A DNA stretch of 64,000 nucleotides. Source: SM23-28-2 sp964512285. GTDB lineage: Bacteria > Chloroflexota > Dehalococcoidia > SM23-28-2. Position 1 is the first letter of the stretch; each line of letters starts with the position of its first letter. The notes beneath the pieces were generated by a model. The model was given only the letters and a program-made list of their open reading frames with translations. It did no database searches and was not told where the DNA came from. The position numbers and the translations under genes are program-made. The stretch is taken from the NCBI GenBank assembly GCA_964512285.1, contig CAZEJO010000002.1:43231-107230 (forward strand), read 5' to 3'. Positions 1 to 8,813 of the stretch are shown piece after piece.

Positions 1-164
1 TGGTGAGCCACGACCTGGAGAACGTGAAGCGATTCTGCGACCGGGCTGTCCTCCTCAACCACGGGGCCATCGCCGCCGAGGGGGAGCCGCAGGAGGTGGT
101 GGACGAATACCTGTCGAGCCACTTCGAGTTCTCAGCAGGAGCACAGGAAGCCGGCGATGAGTGA
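1..164 (+). CDS. ABC transporter ATP-binding protein, C-terminal end (partial)
   Basis: The reading frame is open from the window edge and ends with TGA at 162-164. The visible part begins VSHDLENVKRFCDRAVLL, the H-loop (switch histidine) region of an ABC ATPase, followed by a short tail (GAIAAEGEPQEVVDEYL). This tail pattern, with a VV..YL end, is typical of polysaccharide or O-antigen export ATPases of the Wzt/TagH type. The polysaccharide genes immediately downstream support export of a surface glycan. It overlaps the next gene by 8 bp, so the two are probably co-translated. The Walker A, Walker B and signature motifs lie outside the window, so the substrate cannot be judged directly. Confidence 0.8.
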   Translation, partial: VSHDLENVKRFCDRAVLLNHGAIAAEGEPQEVVDEYLSSHFEFSAGAQEAGDE

Positions 165-1251
165 AGTAGAACTACCCGACGCTGGTGAGCGGATGATACC
201 CGCTTTCCACCACGAAGCCGTGGTCTATGCCGAACATATTGTCCGTTATCTGTTCGCTACTCGATTCGTCAGAGGCAAGCGAGTCCTGGATGTGGCCAGC
301 GGAGTTGGCTACGGAGCCGATCTCCTGAGGTCGGCTGGGGCAGCCGAGGTTGTGGCCATAGATCGGTCGCCGGAAGCAATGAAATACGGGCAGAAGCACC
401 ATTCCAAGTTCCAACCAGCCTACGTGGTGGGAGATGTCGAATCGCTACCTGTTCGGAGTAGCCAATTTGACGTCGTCGTATCCTTTGAGACAATCGAGCA
501 CGTCCCTGATTATCAGCGTTTCTTGGCCGAAGTGAAACGCGCTCTGCGCCAGGACGGCCTGTGCATCGTTTCCACTCCCAATAGAGACGTCTACGTGGAG
601 GGAAACCCGTTTCATACAAAGGAGTTCACGTTCGCCGAGTTTGAGCAAGCGCTGGCGAGCCATTTCCGATATGTGGAGACCTTCACGCAAGATGACTGGA
701 TAGCGAGCGCTGTCTTCTTTCCCGAAGAGATGGAAGGAGCCGATAAACCGTTGGGGAGGCAGCCAAGTCTCTTCAAGGCTGTTGGCAAATCGCCATCAGA
801 AACGCTATACATGGTGAGTCTTTGCTCTGACGTGCCCTTACCCGAGGCCGGCCAAGAAGTGGTGCTGACGAGTCTCTATGAGATGCGTTACTATCTTCAA
901 GAGATCGCTCAACGTGATGCGGAGATCGAAAGGCTCAAGGCCGATCTATCTGAGCGGGTGGCTATGCTAGCCCAGCGCGACGCTGACCTCGCCGAACGTG
1001 ACGCGTCACTGGTGGAAAAGGACGCCACCATCAGGGAGTTGAGGGAAGCCTACCAGGACATCTGGCGACAAATGGGAGCTCTTCAACGGTCCTTCGGCTA
1101 TCGCCTCTTGGCGGGATACCGGCGGGCGATACGCCGGCTGTTCCCGCCGGACTCACTGAGGGGCCGTACGTATCGAAGGTCCGTACAAGGGTTGGAAGCC
1201 ATTGTGCATCAACTCGCATATCTGCCCCGCCCACGGAGGCCACAGCGGTAG
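157..1251 (+). CDS. SAM-dependent methyltransferase with C-terminal coiled coil
   Basis: A 364-residue protein. Residues about 40-140 form a class I SAM-binding fold: motif I reads VLDVASGVGYGADLL, the acidic residue after strand 2 is in VVAIDRS, and a post-I FDVVVSFETIEHV block follows, as in type-11 methyltransferases. Residues about 245-305 are a heptad-like coiled coil built from repeated QRDAEIERL / QRDADLAERDASL units, followed by a basic amphipathic tail. This architecture is common in O-antigen and capsule loci, where the enzyme methylates a sugar or chain end and the coiled coil may set chain length; that role is inferred from context. It starts 8 bp inside the ABC ATPase gene and lies 11 bp upstream of a glycosyltransferase, so it is part of the same operon. 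Confidence 0.8.
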   Translation: MSEVELPDAGERMIPAFHHEAVVYAEHIVRYLFATRFVRGKRVLDVASGVGYGADLLRSAGAAEVVAIDRSPEAMKYGQKHHSKFQPAYVVGDVESLPVRSSQFDVVVSFETIEHVPDYQRFLAEVKRALRQDGLCIVSTPNRDVYVEGNPFHTKEFTFAEFEQALASHFRYVETFTQDDWIASAVFFPEEMEGADKPLGRQPSLFKAVGKSPSETLYMVSLCSDVPLPEAGQEVVLTSLYEMRYYLQEIAQRDAEIERLKADLSERVAMLAQRDADLAERDASLVEKDATIRELREAYQDIWRQMGALQRSFGYRLLAGYRRAIRRLFPPDSLRGRTYRRSVQGLEAIVHQLAYLPRPRRPQR

Positions 1252-1262
1252 CCTAGGGGGAT

Positions 1263-3521
1263 ATGTCTATGCCTCAGAAGCCGGCGACGAACTCCCAGGC
1301 CCCTAAAGGCCAGCCGAGAACAGATTCCCGCGATGTGAGTCGCGCGGAACTGACCCGGCTTCGACGAGGGGTGCGGCTTAGGCAAGAAGAGATCGAGAGC
1401 CTGCGGCGCCGCCTAAAAGACGTCGAGAGCTCGACGAGCTGGCGGCTGGTCCAGAGCATGCGGTCGTTGGTTTGGTTTTTCGCGCCCCCGGGTAGCCTCC
1501 GCTATCGGTTAGCGATCCGAGCAGTGCGATGGGCGTATTCGGCTCTGAGTACCCCGCCCAGCAGGCTAGTGAAGCAGCCGCTGCGCTGGGCAACGCGAGT
1601 AGTACGCGGCCGTCCAGCGCCTCAGCCGGAGGAATCGGTCTTCGTGGCACCGCGGGTGCAGAAGCTACGAGTAGGCTGCTACGGCGAGCATTCCTGGTCA
1701 GTGGGAGGAGGCGCGGTGCACGTGCTGAAGTTCCTGCTGGCCCTCTCCGACTTCTACGACGTGGACCTGCTGCTTCCTCCTGGGACACCTCTGCGAGACA
1801 AGCGATGGTACCGGCAGAATTTGAACATCGATATCGGAAACGTTGAGGTTAAGAGGTACACTGCGGGCGCGGAGGACAACTACGATATCTGGTTCTCGGC
1901 AGCCAATGAGAGCATCGTGCTTGCCAGAACGCCGAAAAGCTTCAACATAGTGTTCTTCCCCTTCGTCGCTCAGGATGGTAGCGGCATCACGCACATCGCC
2001 AACAGCAATTACACCGCTTCCCACGTTAGAGAGCGTTACGGAACTCAGGACGTGATGGTGATCTACCCCTCCATCGCTCCTGACGAGCTACCCCCCGGCA
2101 TAAAGGAGCCCATGATCCTGCACGTCAGCCGTTTCACGCTCCCTTCCGCGTTTGCAGACAAGGCTCATCTAGCGATGATCCAGGCGTTTAAGCGGTTGTG
2201 TAGTCGAGGGTTCGAAGGATGGCGACTGGTTCTCGTGGGAGCTACTCTGGATGAGGGCGAGGCAGTATACGCTTCCCATCTTGCCCGCCATGCCGGCGGC
2301 TTTCCCATCGACATCAGGCCCAACCTATCGGCCGCAGAGCTACGTGACTTGTATTCGAGGGCTTCGATCTACTGGCATGCCACGGGATTGTCGCTGTCGG
2401 AACCGGCGGCTCAGGAACACTTCGGGCTGACTATTCTAGAGGGGATGGCTGCCGGAGCGGTCCCGATCGTCTTCAACTCCGGAGGACCGCCGGAGATTGT
2501 GACCCACGGAGAGCATGGTTTTCTCTTCAATTCAGTTGAGGAGCTTGTGAACCTAACGTGGGAAGTGGCGACCCAACCTGCCCTCTGGAAGAAGCTCTCT
2601 CAACGGGCCAACCGACGCTCCTACGACTTCAGCGATGAGGTGATGAAGGACAAGTTGCTATCCACGGTAGCCAAGTCGGAAAAAGTATCCGTTATTATCG
2701 GTACTCACAACAATTGCCAATATTTGAGGGGGACACTAGACACTCTCTTTCGCCACACGCCACCTGGATTTGAGCTCATCATAGTGAACAACGCTAGTGA
2801 CGATGGAACGAACATCCTTCTGCAATCTCTCAACTATCCCCACCTGAAGATAATCAACAACAAGGCAAATCGTGGCTTTGCCGCATTCAATAATCAGGGC
2901 CTGCGCCTCGCCACAAGGCCATACGTTCTCTTCCTCAACGACGATGTGGAGCTTACGCCGGGGTGGCTGGAGCCATTGATTGAGATGCTAGACCTGCACC
3001 CCAAAGTTGGTGCTGTGGGGTCACGTCTCCTGTACCCAGATGGTCGGGTTCAGCATGATGGGAAGATGTTTCTCGCAAAGGACCGCCTGCCCTACCATGT
3101 CAACATCGGTGGACGCCCTGGCGAGGACGAAAGACCGGTGGAGGTCGATACGCTGACGGCGGCTTGCCTCCTTGGACGCAGAGAACTGGTCGGGTTCTCC
3201 GAGGACTACCGGCGCGGATACTATGAGGATACCGACATGTGCCTCCGGATCAAAGAGCAAGGGTATGGCTTGGTCCTACATCGTGGAAGCGTTGTCATAC
3301 ACTACCACGGGATATCGATGGGCAAGAATCAGAGCGCCACAGAACGGGCTCAGGCCAGGAACCAACGCCTCTTTTTGAAGCAATGGTCTGCCAAATTCCC
3401 GTCGTTAGTCTACATGGCTACGGAAAAGGAGCTTGCCAGCGGCAAGGTGCGCAGCCGGCGGATACTGCCCGCTGATGTTTTCTCTCAGAGCTGGCCACTG
3501 TCCCACCGCTTGGGGCGCTGA
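1263..3521 (+). CDS. Two-domain glycosyltransferase (GT4 plus GT2)
   Basis: A 752-residue protein. Residues about 25-60 are a coiled coil (RLRRGVRLRQEEIESLRRR). Residues about 130-470 look like a GT-B, family-4 glycosyltransferase, with the C-terminal E..E signature region around QEHFGLTILEGMAAGAVPI. Residues about 475-720 are a GT-A, family-2 domain: VSVIIGTHNN at the start, NNASDDGT, and a FLNDDVELTPGWLEPL block carrying the metal-binding aspartates. One protein can therefore add two sugars. The ATG at 1263 follows a purine-rich TAGGGGG; a second ATG lies two codons later. It sits between the methyltransferase and another glycosyltransferase, consistent with cytoplasmic assembly of an exported glycan. 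Sugar specificity cannot be read from sequence. Confidence 0.85.
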   Translation: MSMPQKPATNSQAPKGQPRTDSRDVSRAELTRLRRGVRLRQEEIESLRRRLKDVESSTSWRLVQSMRSLVWFFAPPGSLRYRLAIRAVRWAYSALSTPPSRLVKQPLRWATRVVRGRPAPQPEESVFVAPRVQKLRVGCYGEHSWSVGGGAVHVLKFLLALSDFYDVDLLLPPGTPLRDKRWYRQNLNIDIGNVEVKRYTAGAEDNYDIWFSAANESIVLARTPKSFNIVFFPFVAQDGSGITHIANSNYTASHVRERYGTQDVMVIYPSIAPDELPPGIKEPMILHVSRFTLPSAFADKAHLAMIQAFKRLCSRGFEGWRLVLVGATLDEGEAVYASHLARHAGGFPIDIRPNLSAAELRDLYSRASIYWHATGLSLSEPAAQEHFGLTILEGMAAGAVPIVFNSGGPPEIVTHGEHGFLFNSVEELVNLTWEVATQPALWKKLSQRANRRSYDFSDEVMKDKLLSTVAKSEKVSVIIGTHNNCQYLRGTLDTLFRHTPPGFELIIVNNASDDGTNILLQSLNYPHLKIINNKANRGFAAFNNQGLRLATRPYVLFLNDDVELTPGWLEPLIEMLDLHPKVGAVGSRLLYPDGRVQHDGKMFLAKDRLPYHVNIGGRPGEDERPVEVDTLTAACLLGRRELVGFSEDYRRGYYEDTDMCLRIKEQGYGLVLHRGSVVIHYHGISMGKNQSATERAQARNQRLFLKQWSAKFPSLVYMATEKELASGKVRSRRILPADVFSQSWPLSHRLGR

Positions 3522-3587
3522 GAAGGAGCGGCCACTGCCACGCCGACCGCAGCGGCGTTCGGTCGCCAGGATTGACGGGAGGGTAGC

Positions 3588-4868
3588 GTGAGGCTCTGCT
3601 TCCTCATGTACCACGGCAGCATGTACTCTGGCGGGCAGGGCATCTATCTTCATTACCTGACCCGCGAACTGGCCCGCTTGGGCCACGAGGTGCACGTCAT
3701 CGCCGGCCCTCCCTATCCCGTCATGGCCGAGGGTGTTCAGGTACACCCCCTGGAGAGCTTTAGCTGGCTCCGCTACCTGGAAGCGCGGCAGGAGTTCCTG
3801 GCCAGGTCCAACCCCCTGAAGTTCTTCTATCCGCTAAACCTGTTCGAGCTCACCACCACCCGCGTCGGCATCTTGCCCCTGATGTTCACCTTCAGCCTGC
3901 GGGCGGTGGCCAAGTTCCAGGAGCTGCACCGGCATGAGCCCTTCGACCTGGTTCACGACAACCAGGGCCTGGGCATCGGCCTGTTGCTGATGAAGAGCTT
4001 CGGCGTGCCGATCGTGGCCACCATCCACCAGCCCTTGTCAGTAGACATGCGCAACGCAGTCGCCCAAGCTGAGGGTTCGCTCGAGAAGATCCGTCGCGCG
4101 GCCTACTACTACCCCCTCTTCATGCAGGAATTCGTCGCCCGCCGCCTGGACGAGATCATCACCGTATCGGAGGCATCAGCCAGCATGGTGGAGCTCGCCT
4201 TCGGCATCCCTAGAGCACGGATGAAGGTGATCTACAACGGCATTGATACGGAGGTGTTCCGTCCCTTGAAGGTGTCGAAGGAGCGCAATAGCATTATCTA
4301 CGTAGGCAATTCGGAGGACCGCAACAAGGGCGCCGTCTATCTCCTCCAGGCGTTGCGCCACCTACGCGACAGCACCGACTACCACCTGACCCTTGTCGAT
4401 CGGCCGCGCCAGGAGCTGAAGCTAGTTCCCCGCCTGTTGCGCCGCCACGACCTGAGCACTCGCGTTCGCTTCACCGGGCGCGTTACCACGCCCCAACTGG
4501 TGCGCCACTACTGCCGCGCTCAGATGAGTGTCTGCCCCTCCCTGTACGAAGGGTTTGGCCTGCCCGCCGCCGAGGCCATGGCCTGCGGCCTGCCGGTGGT
4601 AGCCACCTCCGGCGGGGCGCTGCCCGAGGTGGTAGAGGACGGCGTCACCGGCATCCTCGTGCCGCCAGCCGATGCCCGTGCCCTGGCCGAGGCCATGGAC
4701 AACCTCATGAGAGACGCCCAACTGCGGCAGCGAATGGGGCAGGCGGGCAGGGAGAGGATCCTGGAGAAGTTCAGTTGGCGGAAGGCTGCTTTGCAGACCG
4801 AGGCCGTCTACCAGCAGGTGTGCCAGCCGAGTCCGGCTGCGGCGTCAAAGCCTGTAACCGCATCGTAG
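3588..4868 (+). CDS. Family 4 glycosyltransferase
   Basis: A 426-residue GT-B fold enzyme of the GT4 class. The N-terminal domain opens with a glycine-rich acceptor loop (GSMYSGGQGIYLHYL). The C-terminal domain has VIYNGIDTEVFRP, a conserved linker, and the nucleotide-sugar binding block PSLYEGFGLPAAEAMACGLP, whose E...E pair is typical of the retaining GT4 enzymes. It starts with GTG at 3588 after GGGAGGG. The 66-bp gap from the previous glycosyltransferase suggests the same transcription unit. Its last 98 bp overlap a convergent small membrane-protein gene on the other strand. Donor and acceptor are unknown. Confidence 0.87.
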   Translation: MRLCFLMYHGSMYSGGQGIYLHYLTRELARLGHEVHVIAGPPYPVMAEGVQVHPLESFSWLRYLEARQEFLARSNPLKFFYPLNLFELTTTRVGILPLMFTFSLRAVAKFQELHRHEPFDLVHDNQGLGIGLLLMKSFGVPIVATIHQPLSVDMRNAVAQAEGSLEKIRRAAYYYPLFMQEFVARRLDEIITVSEASASMVELAFGIPRARMKVIYNGIDTEVFRPLKVSKERNSIIYVGNSEDRNKGAVYLLQALRHLRDSTDYHLTLVDRPRQELKLVPRLLRRHDLSTRVRFTGRVTTPQLVRHYCRAQMSVCPSLYEGFGLPAAEAMACGLPVVATSGGALPEVVEDGVTGILVPPADARALAEAMDNLMRDAQLRQRMGQAGRERILEKFSWRKAALQTEAVYQQVCQPSPAAASKPVTAS

Positions 4869-5067
4869 CAAGGCTCCAGCCGATCCAGAAGGCCACCGAG
4901 AGAACCCCCAGGCTACCCACCAGAAGAGGGGCAGCCAGCGCCCAGTAGCTGCGCCTTCGCACTCCCTCCAGCAAGGTGGCTGCGATAGCCAGAGTCGTCC
5001 CGCAGATGACGACCCCGTACAGGCGCGACCTGTCCGGCCTCGAACTTAGCCCTACCATCTCCGCCAT
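4771..5067 (-). CDS. Small hypothetical membrane protein
   Basis: A 98-residue reading frame with strong GC preference at third positions, as in its neighbours, which argues that it is real. Residues about 17-35 (LYGVVICGTTLAIAATLLE) and 42-65 (WALAAPLLVGSLGVLSVAFWIGW) are hydrophobic, so two membrane helices are likely; the C-terminus is basic and polar. A weak CAGGGTG precedes the ATG. It converges on the glycosyltransferase gene and overlaps its 3' end by 98 bp. I do not recognise a family. It could be a remnant of a longer glycan-locus membrane protein. Confidence 0.5.
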   Translation of the reverse strand: MAEMVGLSSRPDRSRLYGVVICGTTLAIAATLLEGVRRRSYWALAAPLLVGSLGVLSVAFWIGWSLATMRLQALTPQPDSAGTPAGRRPRSAKQPSAN

Positions 5068-5092
5068 AGCACCCTGAGATAGAAAAAGCTAG

Positions 5093-5134
5093 CGTCCCCA
5101 GTAGAACTCGAACCCACAATCGCCTGGTCCGAAG
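5093..5134 (-). pseudogene. tRNA-Arg 3' half, degenerate copy
   Basis: These 42 bases align without gaps to positions 8906-8947 of the intact tRNA-Arg(TCG) gene (constant offset 3813). They cover the discriminator, the acceptor 3' strand, the T arm, the variable region and the anticodon loop, and then similarity stops at the 5' edge of the anticodon loop. Five mismatches are visible and all are C-to-T or G-to-A transitions. The downstream AAAGCTAG flank is also shared with the intact gene. A tRNA 3' part in direct orientation downstream of a full tRNA is the layout left by an element that integrated at the tRNA anticodon loop. No integrase lies between the two copies. Confidence 0.75.
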
Positions 5135-5407
5135 TAGGGTTGCTAACCAAATTGGCTAGCAGAATGTTAGCAACTTCAAGGCGAAATCGCAAGGCGAAAA
5201 CCTACCACCGTCCCCTCCACGAGCCACTCGATGGCGTCTGGTTGCAGAGAGGGCAACCTATCTCCTTTTGCGCTATACTTGGGGGAACGACGAGCGCAGC
5301 ATGGTGCGCCCCTACAGCGTGGAGCCACCTGGAGCGGCTAGAGGGGGCCATCGGCGCCCACGGCTCCGGCGAGACGCAGGAAGAATAGCAGGACCTGGGA
5401 GAAGACA
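5135..5407. other. Non-coding stretch before methyltransferase
   Basis: No convincing gene is seen here. Starting at 5135 there is an AT-richer segment with two GTTGCTAAC/GTTAGCAAC-like pieces (about 5138-5175). A TATACT hexamer at 5274-5279 could be a -10 element for the following methyltransferase, but no good -35 lies 16-18 bp upstream. A GGGAGAAGACA ribosome binding site directly precedes the next ATG. Confidence 0.4.
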
Positions 5408-6202
5408 ATGAAGCTGACATCCTTGTTACGCCGCGTCCGGAGAGCTACTCAGCGTCCTTCCGTGCATCCAGATTCCCCCTTGGACATCGACATCAAGGCC
5501 GAGGCCTCAAAACTGCACTGGTACCACTGCATCAAGCTCGCGCCGGGCTACACAACTCCGGGGATAGCAGGTTGGTCAGCGGATACATCCGGCTGGGAAA
5601 AGAAGTATCTGTTTCCCTCTGCCAAGGAGCTGCGCGGCAAATCTTTGCTGGACATCGGCACCATGAACGGGTTCTTCGCCTTTGAAGCGGAGAGGAGAGG
5701 CGCCTCCCCTGTGGTGGCTATAGATCGGGATCCTCCCGGCTTCCCTGACGCGAGGGAGGCCTTCAATTTCGCCGCCCGAGCTCTCGAGTCCCGCGTCACC
5801 TATCGGGTACGCTCCGTCTACGACCTCGAACCCACAGATTCCGGCACGTTCGATTTCGTCCTAATGTACGGAGTCCTGTACCACTTGAAGTTCCCGTTGT
5901 ATGGCCTGTACCGAGCGGCTAGCGTATGCCGTGACGTCTTTCTCCTCGAGACTCACGTCACTTTGAAGGATGATTACTCAAGGCCGATGATGCTCTTCTA
6001 CCCCGGCAATGAGCTTAACGACGAGCCGACAAACTGGTGGGGACCAAACACACGCTGCGTCGATGCCTTCGTGGAGCATCTGGGATTCCGCATTGAGAAG
6101 CGCCTCACTCATCAACAGGATGTCGCTGGCCTCGCGCCAGCTCGCTACACCGTGTGCTGTCGCCGTGTCCGGCCGACCCCTCCGCCCTTCAGCGAACTCT
6201 AG
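5408..6202 (+). CDS. Class I SAM-dependent methyltransferase
   Basis: A 264-residue protein. Motif I is LLDIGTMNGFFAFEAERRG, with the acidic strand-2 end in VVAIDRD and a FDFVLMYGVLYHLKFPL block, a pattern shared with the CmoB-like/DUF1698 group and with sugar or natural-product O-methyltransferases. The protein is shorter than CmoB and lacks its N-terminal domain, and the setting among glycosyltransferases makes a glycan target more likely than tRNA; this is inference. The last codons run into the first copy of a 132-bp direct repeat, so the C-terminus may have been altered by that rearrangement. Confidence 0.75.
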   Translation: MKLTSLLRRVRRATQRPSVHPDSPLDIDIKAEASKLHWYHCIKLAPGYTTPGIAGWSADTSGWEKKYLFPSAKELRGKSLLDIGTMNGFFAFEAERRGASPVVAIDRDPPGFPDAREAFNFAARALESRVTYRVRSVYDLEPTDSGTFDFVLMYGVLYHLKFPLYGLYRAASVCRDVFLLETHVTLKDDYSRPMMLFYPGNELNDEPTNWWGPNTRCVDAFVEHLGFRIEKRLTHQQDVAGLAPARYTVCCRRVRPTPPPFSEL

Positions 6203-6303
6203 CGCCTATGGCGCGTCCTGGTCTAAGTGAGAAGGCATTCCTGAGATCGGGGTGGAGTTGCCAGCCCCAATCCTTAAGCAAAAAAGCCGCCTTGCGGCGG
6301 CAG
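6172..6303. repeat. 132-bp direct repeat, copy 1
   Basis: This segment matches 8755-8886 over 132 bases with no gaps and four visible mismatches. It begins inside the 3' end of the methyltransferase gene and ends at a GC hairpin. In copy 1 the repeat supplies the last codons and stop of the methyltransferase; in copy 2 a different frame supplies the C-terminus of the membrane glycosyltransferase. The unit between the copies (period 2583 bp) carries the 6356 and 6660 genes and could have been inserted, or could be deleted, by recombination between the repeats. Confidence 0.95.
6280..6301 (-). terminator. Rho-independent terminator, minus strand, repeat copy 1
   Basis: Arms GCCGCC (6286-6291) and GGCGGC (6296-6301) with a 4-base loop form a perfect 6-bp stem. 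Read on the minus strand it has a GCAA tetraloop and is followed by six T. No minus-strand gene ends here, so this copy is probably a relic of the duplicated tRNA-Arg downstream region. Confidence 0.6.
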
Positions 6304-6355
6304 CGGTAGGCAGCCAGACCTTAGTGTCGGCCCGCCAGACAGAGAAGGAGTGCCG

Positions 6356-6544
6356 TTGGCCACGCTGAGGACCCCCGGCAGAGTCATGACGGCCAAAGCG
6401 GGCCCCTGGCTGGCGGTAGCTCTACTCTTCTCTGTGGCCGCCAGCGTCCAGCCCACGCTTGCCCTCATCGTCGCTCGCTGCAACGGGCGCGACACCGGCC
6501 GGCCCTGGTTGCCACCCCTGGTCGCCGCTGCTCTCAGGGAGTAA
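6356..6544 (+). CDS. Small hypothetical membrane protein
   Basis: A 62-residue frame with GC-rich third positions. AGAAGGAG lies 5 bases upstream of the TTG at 6356; a GTG at 6350 is an alternative that would overlap this ribosome binding site. Residues about 17-42 (GPWLAVALLFSVAASVQPTL) are hydrophobic and could be one membrane helix. The rest of the 457-bp gap between the methyltransferase and the next glycosyltransferase holds the end of repeat copy 1 and a candidate promoter (TTGACA 6621-6626, TAATAA 6646-6651, spacing 19). No family recognised; it may be a fragment of a larger deleted gene. Confidence 0.4.
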   Translation: MATLRTPGRVMTAKAGPWLAVALLFSVAASVQPTLALIVARCNGRDTGRPWLPPLVAAALRE

Positions 6545-6659
6545 ACTCTTGCCCGGTGACTCACCACAATCCCAATCCGCTTACACACTTAAGGCACCTC
6601 TTCCCCAGACGCAGAATCGATTGACATGGCGGGCGCCGGATGCCCTAATAAGCGTTGTT

Positions 6660-8813
6660 ATGCACGGCACACTCTCCAGCGTAGACGAGGTGCGACAGGC
6701 TGCATGGCGCCGGGCGTTATCCAACTTCGCTGTGCGGCTATCTCCGCAGCACCCGCTGGTCGGCCTGGATGCGTTAGTCTTGGGTTTGCTGGCCGCCCTC
6801 TCTGCCTATATCACCTATCGGCTGTACGCCTTCACCTACGACGACGTCTACCTGGCCTTCACCTACGCACGCAACTTGGTCGAGGGCCATGGGTTCGTCT
6901 TCAACGGCGAGGAGATCCTCAGCACCCCTGCGCCCTTGTTCGTCCTCTTGTTGGCCCTGGGCAATATTGTGGTGCCCGACGTCAGCATTCCGGGCGTCGC
7001 CAGCCTCATCAATGGGGCTTCCCTCTTTGCTATGGCCGCCACTCTGTATCTGCTGGGCAGTCATCTATCGGGGCGGACCGTAGGGTTCGCCGTCGCTGTC
7101 CTCTCCCTTTTCAATCCACTGATACTCCATTCTTTTGGCAGCGAGACCCCGTTTTTCCTGGCCCTGGTCCTGGGCGCCTTCTACACATACCTGACCGGTA
7201 GGACGTACCTGCCGGCCTTTCTGCTGGCGATGGCGGCTCTGTGCAGAACGGAGGCGGTTATCCCCGGCGTCATCATCCTGGCCCACCTCCTCTATACCAG
7301 ACGCCGCGCCGCCTTACCTTTTGTGTCTGCTGGCCTTTTGTCGGTGGCGCCCTGGCTGGTCTTCTCAGGAGTCTATTTCGGCTCTCCTCTCACCAGCTCC
7401 TTCGCCGCCAAGCAGGCCCAGGTGAAAGCGGGAGCCGGCTTCGCATCCTTCCTGGAAGGGGCCAGGGATTGGGTCCCTAACATCATGCTAGATGGCGACG
7501 AAAGGTACCTTCTGGCGGCGCCCCTGGTGGGGCTGGGTCTCCTGGTGCTGGCCACTGGGGACCGTCGCTGGCTCCTGGTGCTGGCCTGGCCCCTGGCCCA
7601 GGCTCTCTTTTATACCCAGCTGGGGATCCACTTCTACTGGTGGTACGCCGCCGCGCCGGGCCTCGGCCTCAGCATCGTCGCCGGCTTGGCCGTAGGAGTG
7701 ATCCCCATGGCCTTGAAGATTGTCATCCCCTACGCCCGTGAGAGGGGGGGCAGATTGTTGGTGCTGCGCGTCGCACAGCCTCAAGAACGGGAATCCTCTC
7801 TGCTTCTGCTGGTGTCCATCGCTGGAGCCATCCTGGTGGCGGGCACCGTCGTGGCCTTGGTCTGGACGGGCCACCATCATCTGACCAGCTTCAAGGACCG
7901 GCAGAAAGGCATCAACGATCTCTACACTGCCACCGGCAAATGGCTGCAGGATAACACCCCTCCGAACGCCTCGCTGGCCTATGCGGAGATCGGCCAGATC
8001 TCCTTCTACTCCGACCGCCGGACTATCGACATCCTGGCAGTAGTGACCCCCTCGCAGGTAGACCACTTGGCCAAGGCCGATTATCTCTGGCCGTACCTGT
8101 GCTACGAACCGGACTACATCCTTTACAACCCCGCGCTTTCCATCTGGAACGGGCAGATCAAGACCGAGTCGTGGTTCAAGCACTCCTACCGAGAGGTGGC
8201 AGCTGTCCGGGTCGCCACGTATCCCTTCCCTATGCATGTGTACGAAAGGCAGCCGGCGGCTGCGATCCCGTTGCCGGTGGAGGAGGTTGACGTACACCAG
8301 ACCAAGCTAGACTTGGGCTTTTCCCCCGGGCAGATTGGGGGCGGGAACGTCGTGGGCCAGACGTTCCGCTCAAGGCACGACAACCTCTCGGCGGTGGAGG
8401 TGGTGTTCGGCAATGTGGGGCTGGGCAACGCGGCCACCATCGTCTTCCACCTTAAGGCGTCTCCGGTAGGCGAAGACCTGGTGCGGATGGAGGTGGCGGC
8501 GGCCGACCTGGAGCCCAATGCCTATTACGCCTTTCGCTTCCCTGCGATTGCCCAGACCAAAGGGAAGGAGTTCTACTTCTACTTGGAGGCCGTTGAAGCA
8601 GCCCCGGGAAACGGCGTCACCGTCTTCGCTCAGTCCGGGAACCCCTATTCCGACGGCAGCCTCTTTCAAAACCACGGAGCCCGCGAAGGCGACCTCGCTT
8701 TCAAGACGCGCTATCGGCTGCCCGATTCAGCCATCGACAACGAATGCCGGGCCAGCCGACCCCTCCGCCCTTCAGCGAACTCTAGCGCCTATGGCGCGTC
8801 CTGGTCTAAGTGA
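6660..8813 (+). CDS. GT-C type membrane glycosyltransferase / hypothetical membrane protein
   Basis: A 717-residue polytopic membrane protein. From residue about 30 it has about ten hydrophobic segments, and the first periplasmic loop contains DDVYLAFTYARNLVEGHGFVFN, the acidic DD-type motif seen in ArnT/PMT-like GT-C enzymes that use polyprenyl-phosphate sugars. Residues about 430-700 are a soluble, beta-rich C-terminal region. The ATG at 6660 is chosen because upstream in-frame sequence is Pro/Ser-rich and unlike a membrane-protein start; no strong ribosome binding site is seen, and a promoter-like TTGACA...TAATAA ends 8 bp upstream, so a leaderless start is possible. The last 19 codons lie inside repeat copy 2, which suggests that the original C-terminus was replaced. 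Confidence 0.7.
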   Translation: MHGTLSSVDEVRQAAWRRALSNFAVRLSPQHPLVGLDALVLGLLAALSAYITYRLYAFTYDDVYLAFTYARNLVEGHGFVFNGEEILSTPAPLFVLLLALGNIVVPDVSIPGVASLINGASLFAMAATLYLLGSHLSGRTVGFAVAVLSLFNPLILHSFGSETPFFLALVLGAFYTYLTGRTYLPAFLLAMAALCRTEAVIPGVIILAHLLYTRRRAALPFVSAGLLSVAPWLVFSGVYFGSPLTSSFAAKQAQVKAGAGFASFLEGARDWVPNIMLDGDERYLLAAPLVGLGLLVLATGDRRWLLVLAWPLAQALFYTQLGIHFYWWYAAAPGLGLSIVAGLAVGVIPMALKIVIPYARERGGRLLVLRVAQPQERESSLLLLVSIAGAILVAGTVVALVWTGHHHLTSFKDRQKGINDLYTATGKWLQDNTPPNASLAYAEIGQISFYSDRRTIDILAVVTPSQVDHLAKADYLWPYLCYEPDYILYNPALSIWNGQIKTESWFKHSYREVAAVRVATYPFPMHVYERQPAAAIPLPVEEVDVHQTKLDLGFSPGQIGGGNVVGQTFRSRHDNLSAVEVVFGNVGLGNAATIVFHLKASPVGEDLVRMEVAAADLEPNAYYAFRFPAIAQTKGKEFYFYLEAVEAAPGNGVTVFAQSGNPYSDGSLFQNHGAREGDLAFKTRYRLPDSAIDNECRASRPLRPSANSSAYGASWSK

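Noticed and set aside
5140..5388. 82-codon plus-strand open frame
   Set aside because: Composition is not protein-like, there is no ribosome binding site, and it lies in the AT-richer gap after the tRNA fragment.
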